A stretch of DNA of 64,000 nucleotides from Mesorhizobium sp. STM 4661 (GCF_000359125.1 NZ_CAAF010000048.1:40565-104564); one strand, 5' to 3'; positions 1 through 9,803 are shown, counted from the stretch's first letter. Numbers and translations: made by a program. The notes: generated from the letters alone by a model not told the origin.

Positions 1-345
1 TTCGGCCAAGGCGTCTTTCAGCATGGTGCGCGTGCAGCCGACCCACGGGCTGCCGTCGAGCTCGACGATGTTGCCGGCGACCATGTCGAAGGGCGTCGCC
101 GATCCCGTCAGCGTCGTGCGAAAGCGCGCGTTGAGATCGGGCATCAGCCGCACGTCGCCGGACGAACCCCAGGGATTGGGATCGACGATGGAATTGAACG
201 CTGTCAGCGACAGATTGGCCTGCAGCCAGCCGACGCCGGTGGCGGCGATCTTCTGCAGCTTGCTTTCGACCACCGAGCGGCCGCGCGTGATGGCGGAAAG
301 ATCGGTGGTGACGACGGCAACGAGAGGTTCGACAGTCGATGTCAT
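1..345 (-). CDS. Glutamine synthetase-family protein, N-terminal part (runs off window)
   Basis: The 115 visible residues look like the N-terminal domain of the glutamine synthetase-like enzymes that ligate glutamate to amines rather than the housekeeping GlnA. Visible features are an opening with TTDLSAITRGR, then NSIVDPNPWGSSGD around residue 57 and FDMVAGNIVELDGSPWVG near residue 90. The ATP-binding and catalytic domains lie beyond position 1, so activity cannot be judged. Its ATG overlaps the stop of the upstream hydrolase in an ATGA, so the two are translationally coupled. With the amine/amino-acid oxidase and importer across the divergent promoter, a role in assimilating an amine or amino acid is inferred. 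Confidence 0.75.
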   Translation of the reverse strand, partial: MTSTVEPLVAVVTTDLSAITRGRSVVESKLQKIAATGVGWLQANLSLTAFNSIVDPNPWGSSGDVRLMPDLNARFRTTLTGSATPFDMVAGNIVELDGSPWVGCTRTMLKDALAE

Positions 346-989
346 GCAGCTTTTCCCAAGGCTTTGAAGCGGGCGACGACCGTGTCGGTGTCGGTGACCC
401 AGCAGTATCCGCCGAACGCCTTGAGTGCGATGTCGTGGCGTTCCTGCGTCGCCGCGGCGCAAGCATCCGACACGCAGGTGACGAGGTAGCCGCGGTCGGC
501 GCCGTCGCGCACCGTCATGTCGACGCACTGGTCGGTCATGATGCCGACAACCACGAGGTAGCGCACGCCGAGGTTCTTCAGGACGTAGTCGACATTGGTC
601 GAATTGAAGATGCCGGACGACGTCTTCGGCAGCATGATCTCGTCGCCGACCGGCGCCAGCGATGGCACTGGCAGGCCTTCCGGCAGGCTGGGAGCGATAT
701 GGATCGGCGTCAGCTTGTGGTCGAGCGAGCGGTCGCGGCCGTCTTCCGTCAGGCTCTGGATGATGGTGTGGAGGACCTCGACGCCGTTGGCGCGAGCTGC
801 CGCCAAAAGGCGTTCCTGGTTGGGGATCGTCTGCGACGCCGTCTGCCTGTAGAAATAATGATCAGGGCCACGTTCGGGGTGCCCCGGGTCGGCGCCAGGC
901 TCCAGCCAGACGCGCTGCATGTCGACCACAAGCAGCGCGGTTTCGCCGACGCGGAAGGGCTCGTTTCGTTTGGGCAGCGATTGCGTCAT
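342..989 (-). CDS. Isochorismatase-like cysteine hydrolase
   Basis: A 215-residue cytosolic hydrolase of the isochorismatase/nicotinamidase superfamily. The family triad is present: D23 in VVDMQ, K122 in LPKTSSG and C155 in TDQCVD, with the usual cis-peptide region just before the cysteine. The length fits single-domain members that hydrolyse amides such as biuret, N-carbamoylsarcosine or ureides. The substrate cannot be read from sequence. It overlaps the RpiR regulator upstream and the glutamine synthetase-like gene downstream by 4 nt each (ATGA), giving a tight three-gene operon. A carbamoyl or amide intermediate in the pathway served by the neighbouring importer is a reasonable inference. 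Confidence 0.85.
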   Translation of the reverse strand: MTQSLPKRNEPFRVGETALLVVDMQRVWLEPGADPGHPERGPDHYFYRQTASQTIPNQERLLAAARANGVEVLHTIIQSLTEDGRDRSLDHKLTPIHIAPSLPEGLPVPSLAPVGDEIMLPKTSSGIFNSTNVDYVLKNLGVRYLVVVGIMTDQCVDMTVRDGADRGYLVTCVSDACAAATQERHDIALKAFGGYCWVTDTDTVVARFKALGKAA

Positions 990-1909
990 GCTTTCTGGTC
1001 CTGTCTTGCTCTGGCTGATTTTGGTCCGGGCGTCCGGCGTTTCTCTTGCGGGTTCTCGCTGTCGAGCGTCACGGCATTGGCATGCCGCACCTCTTCCAGC
1101 CGTTCAATGCGCTCGCGGGCGTCATCGCCCAGCGTCGAAAGGATATGGGCGACCAGCGCCTCCATCTGCGCGATCGCAGGCGCCAGCGTGTCGTAGGGAG
1201 AGGCGACTTCCAGCGGGCTGACGATGGTGACTTCGGCAAGATCGGCGATCGGCGACAGCCATTGATCGGTGAACAGCACGATGCGCACATCGCGCGCCGC
1301 GGCCTGCCTGGTGTATTCGATGACGTCGAACTGATAGCGACGATAGTCGAAGACCACGAGCACGTCACGGCGGCCGAGATCGGCCAGCGTGTCGAAGGCC
1401 TGTGCCGACAGCGTGCCGATGTCGCGCACGCCGGGCCTGAACTGCAGCATGTAGCCGGCGAGCATGCCGGCAACATGACGGCTGAAACGGCCGCCGAGCA
1501 TAACCACATCGCCCCTGGCCTCCATCAGCAGGCGGGCCGCGCGGTCGTAGCTCTGCAGCGGCGTGATGCCGGCTGATTTTTCGATCGCAGCACCGACCGA
1601 GCCGAGATAGGCGAGGATCGCGCTATCTTCCGCGCCGGACGGCCGCTTGGCTTCCATCATCAGCAAGGGCGAGTGCAGCCTGGCCTCGACCTCCGCCAGA
1701 AGTTTCGCCTGGAAATCCGGGAAACCCTCATAGCCGAGCTTCACCACCAGCCTGACCACGGTCGGGTCGCTGACGCCGGCGCGCCGCGCCAGCGCCGAGG
1801 CGGTGCCGAGGCCGGATGTCGGATAGTCGGTCAGCAGCAGCCGGACGATTTTTTCCTCCGACGGCGTCAGCGCCAGGTCCTGTCGCATCAGAACATCGCG
1901 TATCGCCAT
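986..1909 (-). CDS. MurR/RpiR-family transcriptional regulator
   Basis: A 307-residue regulator with an N-terminal RpiR helix-turn-helix (recognition region around residues 36-60, with GVSDPTVVRLV) and a C-terminal SIS domain from about residue 125 to 265. In this family the SIS domain binds a phosphosugar or other small effector. The C-terminal tail after residue 275 is charged and probably disordered. It is first in a leftward operon and divergent from the FAD oxidase/ABC importer operon, so it most likely controls both transcripts from the shared region. Direction of control and ligand are unknown. Confidence 0.85.
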   Translation of the reverse strand: MAIRDVLMRQDLALTPSEEKIVRLLLTDYPTSGLGTASALARRAGVSDPTVVRLVVKLGYEGFPDFQAKLLAEVEARLHSPLLMMEAKRPSGAEDSAILAYLGSVGAAIEKSAGITPLQSYDRAARLLMEARGDVVMLGGRFSRHVAGMLAGYMLQFRPGVRDIGTLSAQAFDTLADLGRRDVLVVFDYRRYQFDVIEYTRQAAARDVRIVLFTDQWLSPIADLAEVTIVSPLEVASPYDTLAPAIAQMEALVAHILSTLGDDARERIERLEEVRHANAVTLDSENPQEKRRTPGPKSARARQDQKA

Positions 1910-2063
1910 TGGCCTCCCCGAAATCCGTGTTGGGCTCTCTGCCTCGTTGTGTCGAGTTTATTACAGGGATTTTGATTTCGGTCAACAATGAAGAGATATT
2001 GACATAGTCGAACGACTGGTCTTAGCTTGTCCGAAAGTAGCCAAGAGACTGTGGGGAACAGCC
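1910..2063. promoter_or_regulatory. Divergent promoter region between RpiR regulator and oxidase/transporter operon
   Basis: This 154-bp interval separates the leftward regulator operon from the rightward catabolic operon and is AT-richer than its surroundings between about 1955 and 2015. It must hold promoters for both directions and is where the RpiR protein would be expected to bind. I see no clean long palindrome, so no operator is assigned. Confidence 0.5.
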
Positions 2064-3230
2064 ATGCGGAACGGAAGCGACGTCATCGTCGTTGGCGCGG
2101 GTATAGTGGGATCGAGCGCCGCCTATCATCTTGCCGCGGCCGGTGTGGCGGTGACGCTTGTCGAACAGACCCATCCCGCAGGCGGGCCGTCCGGCAAGTC
2201 CTCGGCACTGCTGCACGCTTTCTACCTGATGCCGGAACTGTCGCGGCTCGCCATCCGTGGTCGCGAGATCCTGGTGTCGCTGGAGGAGATCGCCGGCGAG
2301 GGTTCCTTCGTCACGGAAGTCGGCATGATGTGGGTCTGCGGCAACGACAATGAGGCGAGCTGGAAGGCTGCCGCCGAACGCATTCGCGGCGAGGGTGCGC
2401 TGATCGAGACGCTGTCGCCGCAAGCCTTCGCCGACGCGGCACCCGGCTTTGCGCTGGACAATGTCGCGCTGGCGCTGTGGGAGCCCGAATATGGCTATGC
2501 CGATGCCTTCGGCGCCACCAATGCGATTGCCCGCGCCGCCAAGGTACGCGGCGCGAAGATCATGCAGAACACGCTTGTCGACCGGCTTGTGAAGGAGGGC
2601 GACCACATCACCGGCGTGGTGCTCGCCGATGGCACTGTGCTGAAGGCCGATGCCGTGGTGCTCGCCGCCGGACCGTGGACGCGCCGCCTGCTGGCGACGG
2701 TCGGCCTCGATCTGCCGCTGCATGTCGAGCGCCATCCGATGGCGGTGCTCGACGCCGCCGGCAAGGCGCGAAAGATCATGCCCTTCGCCTGGTGCGACGA
2801 CATCTCCTGCAACTATGCACGGCCCGACAATGATGGCGTCATTCTGGCCGGCACCTGGGCCGGCGGCGGCACCGGCTTGCGCCATGAGCATGCGGGCCGT
2901 CCGCGTTTCGTCGACAACCCCGACGACTACATGGAAGGCGTCGAGGAAGCGGAATCGGTCGAGATCCTCGAGACTTTTGCGACGCGGGTGCCGGCAATGG
3001 CCAAGCTCGGCATTCGCCCCGGCTATGCCGGGCTCTACGACATGAGCCCCGACGACCTGCCTGTCATCGGCGCCATGCCCGGCGTCGACGGGCTGTTCGT
3101 TTCCGCCGGCTCCTCCGGCCATGGCTTCAAGACCGGGCCGGCGGTCGGCGAGGCGATTGCAAGACTGGTCGGCGAAGGCGCCCAGCCGATCCTGGCGCCG
3201 TTCTCGCCCAGCCGCTTCAAGGCTGCGTGA
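2064..3230 (+). CDS. FAD-dependent oxidoreductase of the DAO (D-amino acid/sarcosine oxidase) family
   Basis: A 388-residue flavoprotein. The dinucleotide-binding motif GAGIVG is at residues 11-16, and the family's C-terminal flavin contact region (LPVIGAMPG, then SAGSSGHGFKTGP) is intact. DAO-family enzymes oxidise secondary or primary amines of amino acids such as sarcosine, glycine, proline derivatives or opines, releasing an imine and H2O2 or passing electrons to quinones. It is first in the operon that continues into the importer genes and its stop overlaps the next start. With ornithine cyclodeaminase at the operon end, an opine-like or N-alkyl amino acid substrate is plausible, but this is inference. 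Confidence 0.85.
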   Translation: MRNGSDVIVVGAGIVGSSAAYHLAAAGVAVTLVEQTHPAGGPSGKSSALLHAFYLMPELSRLAIRGREILVSLEEIAGEGSFVTEVGMMWVCGNDNEASWKAAAERIRGEGALIETLSPQAFADAAPGFALDNVALALWEPEYGYADAFGATNAIARAAKVRGAKIMQNTLVDRLVKEGDHITGVVLADGTVLKADAVVLAAGPWTRRLLATVGLDLPLHVERHPMAVLDAAGKARKIMPFAWCDDISCNYARPDNDGVILAGTWAGGGTGLRHEHAGRPRFVDNPDDYMEGVEEAESVEILETFATRVPAMAKLGIRPGYAGLYDMSPDDLPVIGAMPGVDGLFVSAGSSGHGFKTGPAVGEAIARLVGEGAQPILAPFSPSRFKAA

Positions 3231-5092
3231 TGGCGCAGGTAGCGATGAGCGAAAGCCCCGGCCGGTCCTTCATGCCGGCCGCGTTCCGCAACGCCGGCGC
3301 CGATGCGCTCTGCATGGTGGTGGCACTGCTGCTGGCTGCGCTCATCATCTTCCTGTTCGGCGGTGCCGCCATGCAGCGGGTCGTCACCTATGCCGCGATC
3401 ATGCTGACGGCGGTGCTCGGCCTGCAGATATTCTCCGGCAACAGCGGCATCGTCTCCTTCGGCCACGCCGCCTTTGTCGGGTTGGGCGCCTATGCCACCG
3501 GCATCCTGACCATGCCGGCCGCACTGCAGCGCACGGCGTTGCGCGATCTGCCGCAATTCCTCGCTGGTTATGAACTCTCTTTCTTCGCCGCACTCGCCGT
3601 GGTGCTGGTCCTTGCGATCGTCATCGGGTTTTTAACCGGCACGCCTTTGCTGAGACTGTCCGGGTCGAGCGCGTCGATCGCAACGCTCGCCATGCTGATC
3701 ATCGTCTATACGCTGCTGGTCGCCGGCCGAGAGATCACCCGCGGCAGCCAGCCTTTCTACGGCGTGCCGCGCGAGGTCGGATTGTGGACCGCTGTCGGCA
3801 TCGCTTCGGTGGCGCTGGTGGCGGCGAGGCTGTTCCGGGAAACCGCCTTCGGGCTCGCCACCCGCGCCGCCGCCAATGACGAGCGGGGTGCTGCCGCCGT
3901 CGGCGTCGACCAGCGCACCTCGCGGCTGGCCGCCTGGGTGGTGGGCACGGTTGCCGCCATGGCCGCCGGTGCCATGATGGCGCAGTTCCTTGGCGCCTTT
4001 TCGCCGCGCGATTTCTATTTCGATCTCGGCTTCACCTTGCTCGCCATGCTGATCGTCGGCGGCATGAACTCCTCGCTTGGCGCCTTCACCGGCGTTGTCG
4101 TCACCATTACCGTGATTGAAATCGTGCGCCGCTTCGAAGGCGGTGGCGAAGTGTTCGGCCTCCATCTGCCGGTGCTGTTCGGCCTGACCCAGGGCGTGCT
4201 TGCGATCGCCATGATTCTTATCATCTGGCGCCGGCCGACCGGCCTGTTTGGCGAGCGCGAACTGAATCTTTTGCGCCGGCCCGGCGGCCGGGCTGTAACG
4301 TCCACGGCCGCGCCGCTGCTGCATGTCGAGCGCGACCGGTTGGCGGCCGACCATCTGTCACGGCGCTATGCCGGCGTCGTCGCCGTCGACGACGTGACGC
4401 TCGCCTTTGACACCGACAGCATCACCGGCATCATCGGTCCGAACGGCGCCGGCAAGACGACGCTGCTCAACATGCTGGCCGGCGATGTCGAACCAAGCGC
4501 CGGCACCGTGTCGATCGGTGGCGCGGTGAGAGCGGCGTCCGCCTTCCGCTTCGCCCGCTCGGGCGTTGCCCGCACTTTCCAGAACATCCGCGTCTTCCCC
4601 GCTATGACTGTGCTGGAAAACGTCGTCGTCGCGGCCCGTCAGGTCGAGCCTGACCTTGGCCAGGCCGAGGCAGCGGCGATGCGCGAGCTTTCCCGCATGG
4701 GGCTGGCGAAGTCAGCCGATCACCCAGCGGCCAGGCTTGCCTACGGCCAGCGTCGCCGGCTGGAGGTGGCGCGGGCGCTGGCGCTAAAGCCGCGCTTCCT
4801 GCTGCTCGACGAGCCCGCCGCCGGCATGAACGCCGTCGAGACCGCCGAGCTGGTGTCGATCCTGTCGGCGGTTCGCACCGAGCGCCGCATTGGCGTCGTG
4901 CTGATCGAGCACGACATGCGGCTGGTGATGAATCTCTGCGAACGCATCGTCGTCATCGACCACGGCCGCGTCATTGCCGACGGCACCCCGGCCGAGGTGC
5001 AAAACAACCCTGCCGTCATCGCCGCCTATCTCGGCAGCCGCACCGCCCGCGCCAAGACCCCCAGTGAAACCACCGCAAACGAAACCGCATGA
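3230..5092 (+). CDS. Fused branched-chain-type ABC importer permease and ATPase (LivM-LivG)
   Basis: One 620-residue polypeptide carries two subunits that are usually separate. Residues 1 to about 345 form a LivM-type permease with several hydrophobic helices and the family loop GNSGIVSFGHAAFVGLGAY. From about 365 onward it is a LivG-type ATPase with Walker A GPNGAGKT (about 403), a signature region LAYGQRRRLEVARAL (about 503) and Walker B LLLDEPAAGM (about 524). The start overlaps the oxidase stop as GTGATG: GTG at 3227, ATG at 3230 or ATG at 3245 are all possible, and ATG 3230 is chosen. Such fusions are known in this transporter class. Confidence 0.9.
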   Translation: MAQVAMSESPGRSFMPAAFRNAGADALCMVVALLLAALIIFLFGGAAMQRVVTYAAIMLTAVLGLQIFSGNSGIVSFGHAAFVGLGAYATGILTMPAALQRTALRDLPQFLAGYELSFFAALAVVLVLAIVIGFLTGTPLLRLSGSSASIATLAMLIIVYTLLVAGREITRGSQPFYGVPREVGLWTAVGIASVALVAARLFRETAFGLATRAAANDERGAAAVGVDQRTSRLAAWVVGTVAAMAAGAMMAQFLGAFSPRDFYFDLGFTLLAMLIVGGMNSSLGAFTGVVVTITVIEIVRRFEGGGEVFGLHLPVLFGLTQGVLAIAMILIIWRRPTGLFGERELNLLRRPGGRAVTSTAAPLLHVERDRLAADHLSRRYAGVVAVDDVTLAFDTDSITGIIGPNGAGKTTLLNMLAGDVEPSAGTVSIGGAVRAASAFRFARSGVARTFQNIRVFPAMTVLENVVVAARQVEPDLGQAEAAAMRELSRMGLAKSADHPAARLAYGQRRRLEVARALALKPRFLLLDEPAAGMNAVETAELVSILSAVRTERRIGVVLIEHDMRLVMNLCERIVVIDHGRVIADGTPAEVQNNPAVIAAYLGSRTARAKTPSETTANETA

Positions 5093-5105
5093 GTCACAAC
5101 AACAA

Positions 5106-5143
5106 CCAACGATAATAAATCCAGCCAACGATAATAAATCCAG
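5106..5143 (+). repeat. Perfect 2 x 19-bp tandem repeat in a transporter leader
   Basis: The unit CCAACGATAATAAATCCAG occurs twice head to tail (5106-5124 and 5125-5143), immediately before the AAGGAGA ribosome binding site of the substrate-binding protein gene. It is AT-rich against a GC-rich operon. It is either a recent slippage duplication or part of the 5' leader that raises expression of the periplasmic protein. Confidence 0.9.
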
Positions 5144-5156
5144 AAGGAGAACCGAC

Positions 5157-6323
5157 ATGCCAACGCTTTATCGCCTTCACCGCGCTGCTCTCTATGCGGC
5201 GGTATTCGGCATCGCCGCCGTTTCGACCGCCAGCGCCGCGGAGATCGTCATCGGCGCCGCCACCGCGCAAACCGGCGGCCTTGCCCCCTATGACCAGCCC
5301 GCACTTGCCGGCCTGCGCATGGCACTTGATGAGCTCAACGCCAAGGGCGGGTTGGGCGGCAAATACACCGTCAAGCTGGTGATCAAGGACACGCGCTCCG
5401 ACACCGCGCAGACCGCCACGGTCGCCCAGGAACTGATCGACGCCGGCGCCAAGATCATGATCACGCCTTGCGATGCCGATCCTTCGATCTCGGTCGGCCA
5501 ACTCACCCAGCCGCTCGGCATCCCGACACTGACGCTGTGCGGCTCCGCCCCGGTGCTGACAGGCGCGGTCGGCGACGTCATGTTCGGCACCTATCCGGCC
5601 GACAATGTGCAGGCGACCGCGGTCGCCGAATTCGCCATCGCCGAAGGCAAGAAGAAGGTCTTCCTGCTGACCTCGCCGGATTCCACCTACACCGCCAATT
5701 TGCCCGAATATTTCGGCAAGGTGTTCGAGAAGAAAGGCGGCGCCATTGCCGGCCGCGGCACCTACACCATGGGCCAGCCGGATTTTTCCGCCGAGATCAC
5801 CAACATCAAGGGCCTCGCCGACCAGCCCGACCTGATCATGACGGCCGCCTACGAGCCTGATTTTCCGGCCTTCATCCAGCAATTGCGTGGTGCCGGCGTC
5901 ACCATTCCGGTCTATGGCGCCGATGCCATCGGCACGCCGACCATCAAGGCTCTGGGCAAGCTGGTCGACGGCGTCGTCTATACGGCGGCCGGCTATGCCG
6001 AGCCGGGCAGCAAGCTGGAAGCCTTCAACGCCGCCTTCACCAAATATGCCGGGCATGCGCCGGAATCGACCTATGAGGTGAATGGCTACGAGATCGGGCT
6101 GATCCTGGACCAGGCGGTCAAGACGGCCGGCTCGGACGATCCCAAGGCTATCCGCGACGCCATTGCCGGCCTCAAGGATTTCGAAGGCATTACCGGCAAG
6201 ATCACCTATGCCGGCACCGACCGCATGCCGCTGCGGCCCGTGGCGCTGATGCGCTATGAGGGCGGTGAGGGCAAGCACATCCAGACCGTGATCCCCGACG
6301 CCGCCGACGTGCCGGCGCCGTGA
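5157..6323 (+). CDS. Periplasmic substrate-binding protein of the branched-chain-type ABC importer
   Basis: A 388-residue type I periplasmic binding protein of the LivJ/LivK family. A Sec signal peptide spans residues 1-27/28 (hydrophobic AALYAAVFGIAAV, then ASAAE). The mature N-terminus EIVIGAATAQTGGLAPYD is the family's first strand and ligand loop. ATG 5157 is preferred because AAGGAGA lies 8 nt upstream; longer readings into the previous gene lack such a site. It delivers ligand to the permeases encoded on either side. The family binds branched-chain amino acids, other amino acids, amides and aromatic acids. The oxidase and cyclodeaminase in the operon suggest an amino-acid-like ligand. 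Confidence 0.9.
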   Translation: MPTLYRLHRAALYAAVFGIAAVSTASAAEIVIGAATAQTGGLAPYDQPALAGLRMALDELNAKGGLGGKYTVKLVIKDTRSDTAQTATVAQELIDAGAKIMITPCDADPSISVGQLTQPLGIPTLTLCGSAPVLTGAVGDVMFGTYPADNVQATAVAEFAIAEGKKKVFLLTSPDSTYTANLPEYFGKVFEKKGGAIAGRGTYTMGQPDFSAEITNIKGLADQPDLIMTAAYEPDFPAFIQQLRGAGVTIPVYGADAIGTPTIKALGKLVDGVVYTAAGYAEPGSKLEAFNAAFTKYAGHAPESTYEVNGYEIGLILDQAVKTAGSDDPKAIRDAIAGLKDFEGITGKITYAGTDRMPLRPVALMRYEGGEGKHIQTVIPDAADVPAP

Positions 6324-6327
6324 CATC

Positions 6328-7032
<705 letters not shown>

Positions 7033-7034
7033 CC

Positions 7035-7916
7035 ATGATCGCGCAGCAGATCATCAATGCGGTGAGCCTTGGCGGCGTCTATGCGCTCCTGGCGCTCGGC
7101 CTGGCGATCGTCTTTTCCATTGTCGGCCTGATCAACTTCGCCCATGGCGAGTTGATGACGCTGTCGGGCTATGCGCTGCTTGCCTCTCTGGTCCTCGGCC
7201 TGCCGTTCCCGGTGGCGGTGCTGGCCGCCGTCTCCTGCGGTGCGCTGGCGGCGCTGGCCATGGAGCGCGTCGCCTTTCGGCCAATGCGCGGCGCCAGCGT
7301 CACCAGCCTTTTGTTGACCAGCTTCGCCGTTTCGAGCCTGCTGAAGGTCGTCTTCCAGAACGGCATCTCGGCCCGGCCGCAGGCTGTCGCCATGCCCGGC
7401 TGGATGACCGGCGCCTTCTCTTTCGGCGATTTCACCATCGGCGTCGGGCCTAGCATCTCGATCGTCGTTTCGGCGCTGGCGCTGATTGCGCTGGAGATCT
7501 TCCTGCGCCGCACCGTGACCGGCACGGCGATGCGCGCCGCGGCGGAAGACTTCGACGTCGTGCGCCTGATGGGCATCCCGGCCAGTCGCATCATCGCCAC
7601 CGCCTTCCTGCTCTCCGGCCTGCTGGCCGGGCTGGCGGCGATGCTGTGGGTAGCGCAGCGCGCCTCCGTCGATCCGCTGATGGGCTTCACCCCGGTGCTG
7701 AAGGCCTTCATCGCCGCCGTCGTCGGCGGGCTGGGCAGCCTGCCAGGTGCTGTCGCCGGCGGTTTCCTGCTCGGCATCATCGAGGTGCTGCTGCAGGCGA
7801 CGCTGCCGGCGACGATCGCACCCTATCGTGACGCCATCGTGCTGTCGGGCGTCATCGCCGTGCTGCTGGTGCGGCCGCAAGGCCTGATCCCGGCGGTTCG
7901 AGTGCAGCGTAGCTGA
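7035..7916 (+). CDS. ABC importer permease (LivH type)
   Basis: A 293-residue integral membrane protein with about eight hydrophobic segments. It opens with a LivH-type N-terminus (QQIINAVSLGGVYALLALGL) and carries the conserved cytoplasmic EAA-like loop region around GLLAGLAAMLWVAQ. It pairs with the LivM half of the fused protein to form the membrane channel. The operon order oxidase, LivM-LivG, LivK, LivF, LivH is unusual, because LivH and LivM are normally adjacent. Confidence 0.9.
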   Translation: MIAQQIINAVSLGGVYALLALGLAIVFSIVGLINFAHGELMTLSGYALLASLVLGLPFPVAVLAAVSCGALAALAMERVAFRPMRGASVTSLLLTSFAVSSLLKVVFQNGISARPQAVAMPGWMTGAFSFGDFTIGVGPSISIVVSALALIALEIFLRRTVTGTAMRAAAEDFDVVRLMGIPASRIIATAFLLSGLLAGLAAMLWVAQRASVDPLMGFTPVLKAFIAAVVGGLGSLPGAVAGGFLLGIIEVLLQATLPATIAPYRDAIVLSGVIAVLLVRPQGLIPAVRVQRS

Positions 7917-7920
7917 TCCC

Positions 7921-8550
7921 GTGTACAGTAAACCCGAATTCGCGCCGCTGTCGCAGGACGACGTCTTCGGCCTGATCAAGGCGGCGGCCTTCGCAACGGT
8001 GGTCACATCGGGGCCGCAGGGGTTGGTCGCCTCGCATCTGCCGTTCGTGCTCGACCGGGAGCGGGGCCCAAACGGCACGCTGGTGTCGCACCTTGCCAGG
8101 CAGAACCCGCACAGCGCGCTGGTATCAGAGGGCAGGGAGACGATCGCCGTCTTCCAGGGGCCGCATGGCTACATCTCCTCGTCCTGGTATCCGCGCGATC
8201 CGGTGCGCGACAGCGCGCCGACCTGGAATTTCGCCGTCGTGCATTGCCATGGCCGGCCGGCGCCGCTCGACGATCACGCCACCGCCCGGCATCTGCTGCA
8301 ACTGGTCGACGTGCTGGAGAAGGATCGCGAGGACCGCTGGCGCATGCGCGAGCTCGGTCCCGGCGGCATGGAGCGGCGTATGCCGCATATCCTTGGTTTC
8401 GACCTGCCGATCGAGCGGCTCGAGGCCAAGTTCAAGATGGGGCAGGACGAACGCCTCTACGACACCAGTGCCGCGATTGATGCGCTGGAGGCGCGCGATC
8501 CGGCACTTGCCGCTATGATGACGGCGCGCAACGCGCACCGCAAAGACTGA
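7921..8550 (+). CDS. PaiB-like FMN-binding split-barrel protein
   Basis: A 209-residue protein of the PaiB family (FMN-binding negative transcriptional regulator, PF04299), named from Bacillus but acting in many bacteria as flavin-binding proteins of unknown reaction. It starts with GTG, giving the typical MY.KPEF opening, and keeps ATVVTSGPQG, SHLPFVLD, SHLARQNP and SSWYP, which are characteristic blocks. It sits 4 nt after the permease and before the cyclodeaminase. A metabolic role in the operon is more likely than DNA binding, since no helix-turn-helix is visible. Confidence 0.85.
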   Translation: MYSKPEFAPLSQDDVFGLIKAAAFATVVTSGPQGLVASHLPFVLDRERGPNGTLVSHLARQNPHSALVSEGRETIAVFQGPHGYISSSWYPRDPVRDSAPTWNFAVVHCHGRPAPLDDHATARHLLQLVDVLEKDREDRWRMRELGPGGMERRMPHILGFDLPIERLEAKFKMGQDERLYDTSAAIDALEARDPALAAMMTARNAHRKD

Positions 8551-8571
8551 TTGCGGGAGGAAGTCAGACCC

Positions 8572-9630
8572 ATGATCGCCAATCTCAACATCGTGCCCTT
8601 CGTCGGCGTCGACCACATGATGAAGCTGGTGCTGAAGATCGGTGCCGAGCGTTTCCTCACCGAACTTGCCGGCTACATCGAGGACGATTTCCGCCGCTGG
8701 CAGGCCTTCGACAAGACGCCGCGTGTCGCCTCGCACAGCGCCGAGGGCGTCATCGAATTGATGCCGACCAGCGACGGCGAGGTCTATGGCTTCAAATATG
8801 TCAACGGCCACCCGAAGAACATGCGCGAAGGCCGCCAGACCGTGACCGCCTTTGGCATGTTGGCCGATGTCCACAATGGCTATCCGGTGCTGCTGTCGGA
8901 AATGACCATCCTGACCGCGCTGCGCACTGCCGCGATGTCGGCGCTGGCGGCGAAACACCTCGCTCCACCCGGCGCCGACTGCATGGCGCTGATCGGCAAC
9001 GGCGCCCAGGCCGAGTTCCAGGCGCTGGCCTTCAAGGCTTTGCTGGGCGTGCGCAAGCTGCGCTTCTACGACATCGACCGCACGGCGACGGAAAAGTGCA
9101 TCCGCAACCTCGCCGGGCTGGGTTTCGACATGGTGGCTTGCGCCACCACGGGGGAGGCGGTCGAGGGTGCCGGGATCATCACCACCGTCACCGCCGACAA
9201 GCAGTACGCCACCATCCTCACCGACAACATGGTCGGGTCCGGCGTCCACGTCAACGCGGTTGGCGGCGACTGCCCCGGCAAAACCGAATTGCATCGCGAC
9301 ATCCTGCTGCGCTCGGATATCTTCGTCGAATATCCCCCACAGACCCGCATCGAGGGCGAGATCCAGCAGCTTGCACCGGACCATGAGGTGACCGAGCTGT
9401 GGCAGGTCATCACCGGCGCGGCGAAAGGGCGGCGCGATGCCGGCCAGATTACGCTGTTCGATTCCGTCGGCTTCGCCATCGAGGATTTTTCGGCGCTGCG
9501 CTATGTCCGCGACCAGTTGCGCTCGACCGGGCTATACCAGGAGCTGGACATGCTGGCCGATCCCGACGAACCGCGCGACCTGTTCGGCATGCTGCTGAGG
9601 GCGGCGAAGACAGGGCAGGCGGCGTCGTAG
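8572..9630 (+). CDS. Ornithine cyclodeaminase family protein
   Basis: A 352-residue cytosolic enzyme of the ornithine cyclodeaminase/mu-crystallin family, which converts L-ornithine to L-proline and ammonia using bound NAD. The nucleotide-binding motif GNGAQAEFQ is at about residue 142, and the substrate-contact regions SEMTILTALRTAAMSA and VHVNAVGGDCPGK with its acidic residue are present. ATG 8572 is chosen over TTG 8551 because GGGAGGAAG precedes it. This is the last gene of the operon. In opine and arginine/ornithine catabolic loci this enzyme ends the pathway at proline, which suggests the imported compound yields ornithine or a related diamino acid. Confidence 0.88.
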   Translation: MIANLNIVPFVGVDHMMKLVLKIGAERFLTELAGYIEDDFRRWQAFDKTPRVASHSAEGVIELMPTSDGEVYGFKYVNGHPKNMREGRQTVTAFGMLADVHNGYPVLLSEMTILTALRTAAMSALAAKHLAPPGADCMALIGNGAQAEFQALAFKALLGVRKLRFYDIDRTATEKCIRNLAGLGFDMVACATTGEAVEGAGIITTVTADKQYATILTDNMVGSGVHVNAVGGDCPGKTELHRDILLRSDIFVEYPPQTRIEGEIQQLAPDHEVTELWQVITGAAKGRRDAGQITLFDSVGFAIEDFSALRYVRDQLRSTGLYQELDMLADPDEPRDLFGMLLRAAKTGQAAS

Positions 9631-9641
9631 CGCCAGCGGCG

Positions 9642-9713
9642 AAGTTGCCGATCCCCCCGCAAGGGAGGAGATCGGATGTCGCCTCGGCTTTCGCCAATCA
9701 TCAACGCTGGAAC
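9642..9713. repeat. Intergenic palindromic repeat, copy A (partial)
   Basis: About 72 bp sharing, in inverted orientation, the block around GCGAAAGCC, GACATC and GATCTCCCCC with the elements near 31.5, 47.7 and 63.8 kb. It appears to be half of the full element. It occupies most of the spacer between the ornithine cyclodeaminase gene and the metH promoter. Confidence 0.7.
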
Positions 9714-9803
9714 GCAGGTGGCTGAGGGCCGCGCAAAGCTGAAACGATTGCCCTGAGGGCCCTTGCGACAGGCGTGACAGACCGAGTTAAATAGCGTATA
9801 TTG

